Positions 43,386 through 51,920 of a stretch of DNA of 64,000 bases are shown piece by piece. Numbering within the stretch: the stretch's first letter is position 1; each line of letters opens with the position of its first letter. Source of the DNA: Paulinella micropora (taxonomy: Eukaryota; Cercozoa; Imbricatea; Euglyphida); the NCBI GenBank assembly GCA_009731375.1, contig BJOX01000234.1:37804-101803 (forward strand). The letters run 5' to 3'. The position numbers were made by a program, and so were the translations under genes. Under the pieces are notes generated by a model. The model saw only the letters and a program-made list of their open reading frames with translations, made no database searches and was not told the DNA's origin.

Positions 43386-44121
43386 GATCTTCGAACCCGA
43401 TCGATTTTGCTTTATTTTTTTCTACAATTTATTAAAAAACGTTTTGTTTTTGTACGTCGGGCGTGCTCATGTCGCGAGTAAGACAGTACACACGATCGTC
43501 TGTTTTTTTGCAACGACTGCCGCGCCCCCTCCCGAGCCACGCCCGGGTGGAAAAGTAGGTTGTTAAAAAGGCCCTAAGAGAGGGAGGGGGGGGGCCGCAA
43601 CAAACAGAAGCGGCCGGCAAATATGGCAGGGGATTTTTTTCTTTCTGTTTTTGGTACTGAAGATTCCCCCGGCCGTTGACTCACCCCGCAAAAAAAATCT
43701 GCGCAATCTAAATCGCAATTTGTTTTTGGCGGCAGAGACGACGCAAATCCCCTCCCCCCGGCCCTGCCCCCCCCCCTCCCCGATCGATATGTTTTTTCTT
43801 GCCGATATTGTCGGAGATGCCTCCACAACCTTTTTTTTGAGGGGGGGGGGCAGGGACGAAAGAGAGAGAGAAAGAGGGTGGGGAGGGGGGGGGGGGGGGG
43901 GGGCCCCCCCCCGGGGGGGGGGGGGGGGGCGNNNNNNNNNNGGTCCGGCTTGAAACGAAAAGAGACAATTGTTTTGTGTGAAAATCCGGACCCGACGAAT
44001 CTCGCGCCAAACGCCCACCGTCATTTGCACTGGGGGGGGGGGCCGCACAGCCTGGCGTGTTTCCTGGCCCTCCAAGAAAAACAGTCACAAAAAACAAAAA
44101 AAAGAAACACGGTGTAGAGAC
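43386..44121. other. Spacer with G/C homopolymers and a 10-N gap
   Basis: N gap 43932-43941 in a G-run. Contains aatccggacccgacgaatct and cgcgccaaac (43985-44012), related to the motif in the foldback modules at 50.2-50.9 kb. Confidence 0.6.
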
Positions 44122-44679
44122 ATGGTGTGGCAAACAGTGAGGTGTTTCGGGTGTCATGTGAAGCAAGAACCAGAGCAACCCCGCTTTCTCAAGTGTGGGC
44201 GGTGCCATTTCGCGACGTACTGCAGCAAGCAGTGCCAGCGAGACAACTGGAAGCAAAGCCACAGAAACTGGTGCCGAGAGGGATCCGATAACGTGTGGCA
44301 GTTCAAGCGCCTGCGTTGCTTCATGCGCACGGCCCGGATAGTAGGCGGGCCCTTGCAGCAAGAACTACTAGCCCTCGTACCACCGAGTAACACGGGCGGA
44401 GTGTTGTTCGTAAATTTGGCGCTGGACGGCGCGGTGACTCTCCGCTACGTGTCGCAGGAGGATCTACGGCAGCCGTGCTTTGCCAGTGTTCGCGCCACGC
44501 TGCCAGACGTCGGGCCTCCAGGAGACTTGTTGTGCCTCTTGTATGTAGCAGCGCAGCTGTCACCGCCCGCGGGACAACCCAGCAAAGAACAAGTTGGTAT
44601 CATGGGGCTTTTCCGCACTCCGTCGTCACCAAACAACGCGGCAGGTCGCGCGGCTACCAGCTCGCAGAAATGTACGTGA
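44122..44679 (+). CDS. MYND-type zinc finger protein
   Basis: 185 codons. Residues 8-53 fit MYND: C-x2-C, then C-x2-C (LKCGRC), YCSKQCQ and H..C (SHRNWC), binding two zincs and usually mediating protein contacts. The rest (about 130 residues) has no catalytic motif. No SET domain is present. Ends TGA. Confidence 0.85.
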   Translation: MVWQTVRCFGCHVKQEPEQPRFLKCGRCHFATYCSKQCQRDNWKQSHRNWCREGSDNVWQFKRLRCFMRTARIVGGPLQQELLALVPPSNTGGVLFVNLALDGAVTLRYVSQEDLRQPCFASVRATLPDVGPPGDLLCLLYVAAQLSPPAGQPSKEQVGIMGLFRTPSSPNNAAGRAATSSQKCT

Positions 44680-44753
44680 CAGTGTGCTTTTGCTCGGAAG
44701 TTTTGGATTTTTAAAAAAGTAGTCTTTTTTTAATAATAAAAAAAATACACGTT

Positions 44754-45249
44754 CTAGCATGATGGCCCCGGAAGCGTGATAAATCTATCTGGTACAGTGT
44801 CTGGCGCGGGGGCTGCTTTGTCGGACTTCTGGGCCATGCTCTTCCCGGCGAGCCACCGCAGGGTCCTGGCGTCGCCCTGCGCGGCTGCTCTCTTAAACCA
44901 CTCCCTGGCCGTGGCGCGGTCTTCGGCCACGACGCGGCCACAACAGTACAAAATGCCCAGCATCCGCAGGGCGCCGGTGATGTCGCGCGGCCGCTCCCCC
45001 GTACCACTCCAGGGCTTTGGCAGTGTCCGCCGCCACTCCCTTACCGTTTAGGTAACAGCCAGCGAGCAGGTATTGGCCACGCGCGTAGCCCTGTGTAGCT
45101 GCCAAGGTATACCACTGCACTGCCAGGGCAAAGTCTTGGGCCACGCCCTTGCCATCGTAGTACAAGAGCCCAAGGTAGGACTGGGCCCGGCCGTCACCTG
45201 CTCGCTAGCACCGGCGGGCAATCCTCTGGTAGAGCGGGGCTCGGGTCAT
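44754..45249 (-). pseudogene. Sel1-repeat protein, interrupted
   Basis: From ATG 45247-45249, the frame meets an in-frame TAG after 14 codons, then continues in the same frame with two Sel1-like repeats (YYDGKGVAQDFALAVQWYTL; CYLNGKGVAADTAKALEWY). A C5 run at 44996-45000 then shifts the frame. The third repeat (LGILYCC..DRATAREWFKRAAAQGDARTL) is in the other frame, ending TAG. Sel1 repeats are helical adaptor modules. The two faults may be real decay or sequencing errors in a homopolymer plus one base change. Confidence 0.75.
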
Positions 45250-45443
45250 GTGCTTTCCAGCGCGGGAAGATGGGAAAAAAAAGTAGCTACAAGTTTTTTG
45301 ACTTTTGCTTGCAAAAAACACACAAAAAAAAAGTCAGCAGAAAAGAGCGGGGGCCTTAATTACGGCCCCCCCTCCCTTTTCCTCTCCTTGCGAAAGAAAG
45401 GAGCCCAAAAAAACAAAATGTCGGCACGGCGCAACGGTTCCCC

Positions 45444-45486
<43 letters not shown>

Positions 45487-45488
45487 TT

Positions 45489-45799
45489 NNNNNNNNNNNN
45501 NNNNNNNNNNNNNNNNNNNNNNNNNNNNNNNNNNNNNNNNNNNNNNNNNNNNNNNNNNNNNNNNNNNNNNNNNNNNNNNNNNNNNNNNNNNNNNNNNNNN
45601 NNNNNNNNNNNNNNNNNNNNNNNNNNNNNNNNNNNNNNNNNNNNNNNNNNNNNNNNNNNNNNNNNNNNNNNNNNNNNNNNNNNNNNNNNNNNNNNNNNNN
45701 NNNNNNNNNNNNNNNNNNNNNNNNNNNNNNNNNNNNNNNNNNNNNNNNNNNNNNNNNNNNNNNNNNNNNNNNNNNNNNNNNNNNNNNNNNNNNNNNNNN
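45489..45799. other. Assembly gap (311 N)
   Basis: Preceded by a C homopolymer. It hides the 3' part of the PC-esterase-like gene. Confidence 1.
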
Positions 45800-47519
45800 G
45801 ACGCGTGGTACAGGAAGCGGTTGGCCAGGTGCACTGCCAGCGCGTCGCCGACCTGCGCCCAGAACTCGGGCGTGACCGTGTGCGGCACGTACCCCATGGA
45901 TGGACACAAGAGAGAAATGTCGGGCGCCGCTGCTAGTTCCTGGGCTATGACGACGGGATCGGTGCTCTCGGAAAAGCCCAGGCCCCGCAGCAAGGCGCGG
46001 CTGTACAGCTGCGGTTGTCCTAGGTAAACTTCGTTGTTGTCCAGGCCGTAGTGCAGCGGCTCGACCCGAACGTGACGGCGCTGGTGCTGGTCAGGTTGAC
46101 GCTGACTGTATTAAATTCTGCAGACAAGCCGCACGCAGGGCACACGAGGTCGCTCATCATTTCCACCGCCTCCCTGCTCATGGAGTCACCAAAGGCAACC
46201 AATTTGCGCACGCGGTAGTGCGCCAGGCGCTTCAGGATCTCGTGCGCGCTGAGCTCGGGCAAGCCGCCCGAACAGGACCGCGGCTCCCAACGCAGCTCGC
46301 GGGGCGTCAGCTCGCCGAATTCGTACAGGACGTCCTTGCCCTGCTGCTCCGAGGGCCCCGCGGCCGGCCGGCGGTAGAGGCCCGCCAGCATGGCCTCCGG
46401 CGGCACGGCCGAGCAGGGGGGCGGCGGCGACGACACCTGCGGAGGCAAGCTGACGGTTATTAGGCGCAGCCTGCGGGGCACTAGCGCCGTTTGCTCGAGC
46501 GCCCCGCCGTGATTGAGGTGCGGCCACACGTTGATGGGGTACGGCGCGCCCAGCGGCTCCTGGCTCACACCGCCCCAGTGGTACGTGGTGCACCTGCGGC
46601 TGCAGCCCTCGCGGGTGTTGGCCAGCGTGTCCGGCCCGCCCCAATAGCTCGTGAACCAGGACGAGTCCTGGCGGGGCGAGGCGTGGCCGTAGTAATTGAC
46701 TAGGTGTACGGCGAGCGTGTAGTTGAAGACGCCGCCGCGGCCATCGAGCCCGAGCCCCGCAAAGCGCGCCGCTAGCCGGTAACCCCGGAGCGTAGCATTG
46801 AAGGGCAGCACGACCAGGCCGGCAATCTGTTCCGGGTTGTACAGAGCGGCGAAGAAGTGGGCTTGCTCGGAGGGCCCCCCCCCGGCCGTGGCGTGGGCCC
46901 CCCCCCGCCGGCGCACCACAAGCGGTAGGGTGCCGTCCTCGGCCAAGGCCAGGCACCCTACCTCGCCGGGTCTGGCCTGGCCAACAAGATGCAGTGTGAA
47001 ATCGTGCGGCGCGGGCACCCCGTGCAGCAGCAAGGGCTCGCAAGCCGATGTCGGCAAGGGGCACCGGTCGTAAACCCTGTCCAGGGCCAGGCGGTGGATC
47101 ACGACCCCGCCGCTGGGCGCCGGCAGGCGGTCGGCTTGTGTGCCACACAGGGTTTGGACGGGCCAGTCAGGGGCCGCCGCGTTGTTTTGGGTGTTTGTTG
47201 TGCTCAAGACGAACGTGTAGTTGTCAAAGGAATAGTCGGGCTTGAAGTTGCCGACATAGGTAGCAGGCGGCTGGGTGTGGTTAGCGGGGACGCGCGGGGA
47301 CAAGGGCACGACGGCCCTGCGCCTTCGCGTGTGGTTGTAAAAGAAGGTTTCCAGGTACACCGTGAGTCTTGGCACGTCCGCGCGGCCCGGCGGCCTCGCG
47401 CACAGCACGAAGCGAAGGTTTCTGCAGCGTTCCAGGTGCAGCTCGCCGCCGCAGAGCTGCCAGCCTGAGATATCAGCAACTAGTACAGGCACCAGGCCAA
47501 GGGCCCAGAAGCACTGCAT
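45800..47519 (-). CDS. PC-esterase-like secreted protein, frameshifted and 3' truncated by a gap
   Basis: ATG at 47517-47519, then a hydrophobic N terminus (FWALGLVPVLVADISG), a likely signal peptide. About 480 residues follow with several N-x-S/T sites and paired Cys. Near the end KLVAFGDSMSREAVEMM carries the GDS block of PC-esterase/TBL-type acyl esterases (Ser nucleophile). Around 46066-46078 the frame changes: the in-frame reading stops at 46020, while another frame continues sensibly (LYSRALLRGLGF.., DISLLCPSMGYVPHTV..) into the gap. The D-x-x-H block expected at the C terminus would lie in the gap, so catalytic completeness is unknown. Probable role: acylation or deacylation of surface glycans. 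Confidence 0.65.
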
Positions 47520-47826
47520 GGTGATTTTGGTGGTGGGGAAGGGGGGGGGAAGTGGCCGGCTCCGCCCTCGTGCCACTCCATTTCCCCCCCTTCGGAGGGG
47601 GGAAGGGAAAGACACGCCCGCGAAGGTAGGAGAAGAGGGCGGAGAGGGGGGGGGGGGGGCCGCGGCTCCGCGGCCCCCCACCTTCCTGGAGCAGGGGGGA
47701 GGGGCCAAGGCCAAAAAACGCAAAGCGCGGCTTGCTTTCTCTTCTGCCCGGGACCTCCCCCCCCCCCCCCCAAGCTGGCCCAAAAAGCCGAACTGCTTTG
47801 TGGGTGGGGGGGTTTGTTGTTTTGCG

Positions 47827-50118
47827 ATGTCCACCCCGGCCAGCCCCAAGAGGCGCAGACTGTCCGAGCCGCCGCCGCTGGAAAAGCCCGGCCCGTCCGC
47901 GCTCGACCGCGCGTTGGCAGCGCACAAGCTGCCGCTGTCGCTGCCCGGCCACCCCAGGAGCTTCGCGCCGTCGGTGGTGCACGTGAGCGGCGCGCAGCCC
48001 TTGCACTTCAAGTGCCTGATCTGTCTCCAACAGCTAACGTTTAGCGCAGAAGACCTCGTGGCAGGGCCCAAGGCGCACTGCCCCGGCTGGTCGCTGCTGC
48101 GTTGCCAGCTGGGCAGCTGGTCGGACTTCGAGCTCGAGGAAGTCAGGTACAGCCAAAACAATTGGCAAGTCAGGGGCACGTGCCGCCTGTGCAGCGCCGA
48201 CTGTGGCTGGCAAACAGTAGACGACTTCCGGGGGTGCACGTACTCTGCGCACTGCGGCGGCGAGGCAGGCAAGCTTCGCGCCGCGCTGCACGCAGAATGG
48301 CAGAAAGCCACTGCACACAGCGGCCAGGGCTTCCCGCCCGCGGTCGAGTGGCGGAGCACGCCGCCGTTCGAGAACGGGTTGCGGCTGTGGTGCCACGTGT
48401 GCAATAGCGACTGGGGCCCGTCGCCGGCGGAACTGTTGCAAGCCAACGGCAGGCACTGCGAGGAAGAGTGGTCCCTGCAGCGCTGCCGGGGCGCGAAGGC
48501 GTGGCCGTACGTCGAGTTTCTGCAAGGGCCGCAGAAGCAGTGGCCCCCGGCGCCGGACCACACGGTGTCGTTCCGCTGCACCGTGTGCGGTGTGCGGCAA
48601 AAAGAGTACGTGGGGTCCTTCCGGGGCTGCCCCCTGTGCGGCGGCGTGTGGGCGCAGGCGCAACGTTGCCTGGAGGCGGCGCTGGGCTCAGCGTTGCCGC
48701 CCGCGCGCGCGCTGGCGCCCGACGAGTACGCCGTGAAATGCGGCCCGCTCTGGGTGCGCAGCCACCCGAGTGCACCCGAGCCGCCGCCGCTGGCGGCGAC
48801 GCCGGCGGCGCCGCAGAGCCGCGACACCGCTCTGACGCTGTTGTGCACGTGCCAGTACGAATGGAAGACGACCGTGGGCGAAGTGCTGGCGCTGCTGCAC
48901 AGCGGCCAGGCGCACTGCCACCAGGACGCGAAACTGTCACCTAGGCGCTGGGCAACAGCGGACGCCACGCGCGTCGTAGAAGTGACGAACGTGCCGGGGG
49001 GCGCCTGGCTCAAGCTGCGGTGCCCGGCGGGGCACACGCAGGACGAGTTCTACGGTACGCCCGAGATTCGCGGCTGGCACGGCGGCGGCTGGCAGTATTG
49101 GACGTGCTGCCAGTGCCGGCTGGCGCGCGTGTTCGGCGGGGTCGACGCGGTGTTTCTGTACCAGCAACGGCCCGCGTGGAGGAGCGCCGAGGCGTGGGCC
49201 GGCCTGGCGGGCAAGCGGCTGGAGCTGGAGTGCGACCTGCCCTGCTACGCCAGCCGTCCGCCAGCTGGCGCGGCCGCTTGCCTGAACTCGCTGTTGCAGG
49301 CCGCGAACGAGGTGGTGGCGTGCGGCGGCCGCCGCGACGCGCTGGACAAGCTGCAGGGCCTGATCGGGAAAGTGCGCATGCTGTCTGTCCCGGCCGACGC
49401 ACGCGACGTGGAGCGCGCCAAACAACTTATGAGGCTGCTGCAGCTCGTGCGCGAGAACAAGGGCACGACGATCCGCTTCGGCAAGTACCGCGGGCTCGGC
49501 TGGCTCGCCTTGCTGCGCGACCCGACAGTGGGCTGGGCCGAACGGGCACGGAAGCTGCCGCCGTGTTTTGGCGAAGCGCGCGGTCTCGCCGACTCGCTGG
49601 GCTGCGCGCTGCCGCCCTTGTCGCCGCTGACGCACGGCATTCGCGGCGACGACACGCGCTACAAGGCCAGGGACAAGCTGTGCCGCTGGTTGCGCGAAAG
49701 AACCAAGGGCGGCCGGCTGTCGTGGGGCCCGCTGCAGGCGTCGCACGAGTTTACGAACCAGCACCGGGGCGTGCTCGGCAGCTACCCCGCGGACGGCGCC
49801 TTGTGGCTGCCGTTGATCAAGCCCGCAGTGCTGGCGCCCTGGCGGCTCTCGGACTTTGATAACTTGGACGAGAGCCTGGGCCACGCGGCGCCCGGCGGCA
49901 TGCTTGACATCGTGGTGCTCGGGGCCCAGGGGCCCTTGTTGGGCATTGTCTTGCGTTCAATGTACAGGCCGGCGAAGCCACAGACAGTAGTGCGCGATTT
50001 CCCCGCGGGCTTCCAGCTGTTCGAGGTCGAGGTGGGCTGGATGTGCCAGCAGGGCCGCGCGCCCCCGGCACAGCTGCAGCTCTTGCAGCGCAGTCCGGCA
50101 GTACAGGCCCAGAGCTAA
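47827..50118 (+). CDS. Multi-zinc-ribbon protein of unknown function
   Basis: 763 codons, ATG at 47827 (cgatgtcc), TAA. Five or six CxxC knuckles are spread over residues 60-450 (CLIC, CRLC, CHVC, CTVC with CPLC, CCQC), each followed by a W-rich strand and a C-x-H or HC pair, giving tandem treble-clef or ribbon units of about 80 residues. After residue 540 comes FGKYRGLGWLALLRDPTVGW, then a conserved-looking C-terminal domain with LCRWLRERTKGG and FQLFEVEVGWMCQ. The architecture (tandem ribbons plus a C-terminal nuclease-like or DNA-binding fold) is seen in large DNA viruses, but I cannot name the domain. It is encoded head to head with the PC-esterase gene, 307 bp apart. Confidence 0.7.
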   Translation: MSTPASPKRRRLSEPPPLEKPGPSALDRALAAHKLPLSLPGHPRSFAPSVVHVSGAQPLHFKCLICLQQLTFSAEDLVAGPKAHCPGWSLLRCQLGSWSDFELEEVRYSQNNWQVRGTCRLCSADCGWQTVDDFRGCTYSAHCGGEAGKLRAALHAEWQKATAHSGQGFPPAVEWRSTPPFENGLRLWCHVCNSDWGPSPAELLQANGRHCEEEWSLQRCRGAKAWPYVEFLQGPQKQWPPAPDHTVSFRCTVCGVRQKEYVGSFRGCPLCGGVWAQAQRCLEAALGSALPPARALAPDEYAVKCGPLWVRSHPSAPEPPPLAATPAAPQSRDTALTLLCTCQYEWKTTVGEVLALLHSGQAHCHQDAKLSPRRWATADATRVVEVTNVPGGAWLKLRCPAGHTQDEFYGTPEIRGWHGGGWQYWTCCQCRLARVFGGVDAVFLYQQRPAWRSAEAWAGLAGKRLELECDLPCYASRPPAGAAACLNSLLQAANEVVACGGRRDALDKLQGLIGKVRMLSVPADARDVERAKQLMRLLQLVRENKGTTIRFGKYRGLGWLALLRDPTVGWAERARKLPPCFGEARGLADSLGCALPPLSPLTHGIRGDDTRYKARDKLCRWLRERTKGGRLSWGPLQASHEFTNQHRGVLGSYPADGALWLPLIKPAVLAPWRLSDFDNLDESLGHAAPGGMLDIVVLGAQGPLLGIVLRSMYRPAKPQTVVRDFPAGFQLFEVEVGWMCQQGRAPPAQLQLLQRSPAVQAQS

Positions 50119-50192
50119 ACAATACACCGTTTTTCTTAAATGTTGGTTAAGATTTTTTTTTAATTTCTTGTAAAAACAAAAAATCCGGATCC

Positions 50193-50320
50193 CGGTGAAT
50201 TTCGCACCAAGCGCGCCAAAAGTACTGGCTACATTTGTGGCACCGCCGACCCAATTTCTTGGTGTTGGCCACGGACGTTTGTATATTGCCGCAAATTGCG
50301 GCACGCAAATAAATTTTTTT
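50193..50320 (+). promoter_or_regulatory. Module 1: E2F-like motif and 17 bp palindrome
   Basis: ggtgaatttcgcaccaagcg (variant) at 50194 and the perfect palindrome TGCCGCAA a TTGCGGCA at 50287-50303. See the modules at 50512 and 50788. Confidence 0.6.
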
Positions 50321-50483
50321 TTCGCAAAGGACATTTCGGCAATAAATGTTTAGCGACAGAAAGATTTTCGGGAGCCGACGGCGGGCGGGGAAAAAATTAG
50401 ACAAAAAAAATCCCCGCCCGCCCTCGGCTCCCGAAAATCTTTCTGTCGCTAAACATTTATTGCCGAAATGTCCTTTGCAAAAA
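50321..50483. repeat. Long foldback, arms ~75 bp
   Basis: The arm from 50321 (ttcgcaaaggacatttcggc ...) to 50396 is repeated as a near-perfect reverse complement at 50403-50483, with a loop of a few bases. The inner ends are ggcgggcggggaaaa. Confidence 0.95.
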
Positions 50484-50511
50484 AAAATTTTTTTCACTAG
50501 TTTCATAATTC

Positions 50512-50598
50512 GGTGAATTTCGCGCCAAAGGTGAAAGATGCAGGAATTTACGGACGCTTGTATTTTGCCGCAAATTGCGGCACGCAAATAATTTTTTT
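50512..50598 (+). promoter_or_regulatory. Module 2: E2F-like motif and 17 bp palindrome
   Basis: ggtgaatttcgcgccaaagg at 50512 contains TTTCGCGCCAAA, which fits the E2F consensus TTTSSCGC on both strands. The same 17 bp palindrome lies at 50566-50582. Confidence 0.65.
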
Positions 50599-50764
50599 TT
50601 CGCAAAGGACATTTCGGCAATAAATGTTTAGCTACAGAAGAATTTTCGGGAGCCGACGGCGGGCGGGGAATTTTTTTTGCACCTTTAATTTTTTCCCCGC
50701 CCGCCCTCGGCTCCCCGAAAATTTTCTTTAGCTCTTTTCCAATTGCCGAAATGTCCTTTGCAAA
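50599..50764. repeat. Second long foldback, arms ~70 bp
   Basis: Same arm sequence as the first foldback (caaaggacatttcggcaata, gggagccgacggcgggcggg) with more mismatches in the right arm and a 20 bp loop. Tandem duplication of the whole module. Confidence 0.92.
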
Positions 50765-50787
50765 TTTTTTTCACTAGTTTCATAATT

Positions 50788-50915
50788 CGGTGAATTTCCC
50801 GCCAAAGGTGAAAGATTCCGGAAGTTACGGACATGCCGCAAATTGCGGCACACTACAGAATTTTTTTTTGGTCTCCAAGGTTTCATAATCCGGTGAATTT
50901 CGCGCCAAAGGTCGG
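50788..50915 (+). promoter_or_regulatory. Modules 3 and 4: E2F-like motifs and palindrome, no foldback
   Basis: ggtgaatttcccgccaaagg at 50790 and ggtgaatttcgcgccaaagg at 50892, with the 17 bp palindrome at 50834-50850 between them. Confidence 0.6.
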
Positions 50916-50993
50916 AAAACGGTGTTTAGTAATAGCCTGCGATGTGCGCTGGAGACAGACAGTTGCACGCACACAAAAGGTCTTTACTTGTGT

Positions 50994-51247
50994 CTAATCG
51001 CTGTCGTCCTCTAGCCTGCAGTCGCAGTATGGACATCTAGTAGTTGAACCCTGGATCGTACATTCCGCTAGTCTGTAATCGTCTTGAGCAGCGACGAGTG
51101 CTCGTGCTGTGTTTGCATTTGGGAACCCTCGCAGTCGTGCGGCTTGGCCTGGCAAAGAGCGGAACAAAACTTCTTTTCGCAGCAAGGGTTACGCCTTAAG
51201 TCCACGGGGTTGCCACATTGCGTAGCGTCACAGGTGTAGCTTGCCAT
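50994..51247 (-). CDS. Small Cys-rich zinc-finger-like ORF, two frames
   Basis: ATG at 51247 opens 59 codons to TAG at 51068-51070, with C-x4-C, CC, FC-x3-C and H-x2-C in the first 40 residues, reminiscent of AN1 or MYND fingers. Before that stop, a second frame continues with a further CPYC-x-C motif and ends at 50994. The two halves could be one gene with a frameshift near 51075-51090, or the second half may be untranslated. Confidence 0.45.
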
Positions 51248-51509
51248 AGTTTTTTAATTAAAAAAGGGCCCGGGGGAGGGGGAAGTGTGCGACATGCGCA
51301 ATCTTACGGGTGGGAATGGGGGGGGAGGCAAAGGCCGGCCCCCCCCCTCCCCACCTCTTCTTCTTGCTAATTGTGTAGGGGCCGCGCAAAAAAAAAGATA
51401 TGACCATTTCCCCCCCACGCGGCCCCCCCCCTGAATGAAACCTGCAGACGGTTTTTTTCGACAGCTCCCTTCGGTTCGAACATTTTGAAGGAGTTTTGGT
51501 TTTCTGCCA
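51248..51509. other. Spacer
   Basis: G/C homopolymer-rich. No gene seen. Confidence 0.5.
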
Positions 51510-51854
51510 ATGTCGTTCCTGCAGGAGCCTAGCAACACCACCAAGTACAGCTTTGAACCCCGCACGCTGGCGCCGATCGTGGTCGCGACGCAGAGCAGTG
51601 CTCACGGCTTGATCGCGGCCGACACCACGTGGGAGGAGCTCCTGGACCCGCGCCTGCACCTGCAGAGCTCGGGCACGTACCGCGCCGCCTGCATCAAACA
51701 CCTGGGCCTGAACGCGCTCAAGCACGCCACCAGCTACTGGAGCACGGCGCGCCAGCGGTACGTGCACTTTCTGGACCTGCCGCAGTACCCCGCCACGGGC
51801 TTGTACGCGCATTGCCAGTACCACAACGGCCGCCACGCCAGCTTCGTAGCCTAA
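51510..51854 (+). CDS. Unknown protein, 114 residues
   Basis: ATG at 51510, TAA at 51852. Mixed composition with repeated His/Tyr/Trp toward the end (SYWSTARQRYVHFLDLPQYP). No signal peptide, zinc motif or membrane span. The coding look is supported by base use like that of the neighbouring genes. It is convergent with the following minus-strand gene. Confidence 0.5.
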   Translation: MSFLQEPSNTTKYSFEPRTLAPIVVATQSSAHGLIAADTTWEELLDPRLHLQSSGTYRAACIKHLGLNALKHATSYWSTARQRYVHFLDLPQYPATGLYAHCQYHNGRHASFVA

Positions 51855-51920
51855 AGGCCTGTTTTAATTAATAAAAAAAAACTACTGTTTTTTCTTTCTT
51901 CATAGTTGACAATTCCGGGT

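Noticed and set aside
48034-49884. Several minus-strand frames over the zinc-ribbon gene
   Set aside because: Composition is that of a shadow frame; the plus-strand frame has ordered CxxC units and a sensible start and stop.
50130-50620. Minus-strand frames of 125-157 codons over the foldback modules
   Set aside because: They translate the repeated inverted arms; no start context or motif.
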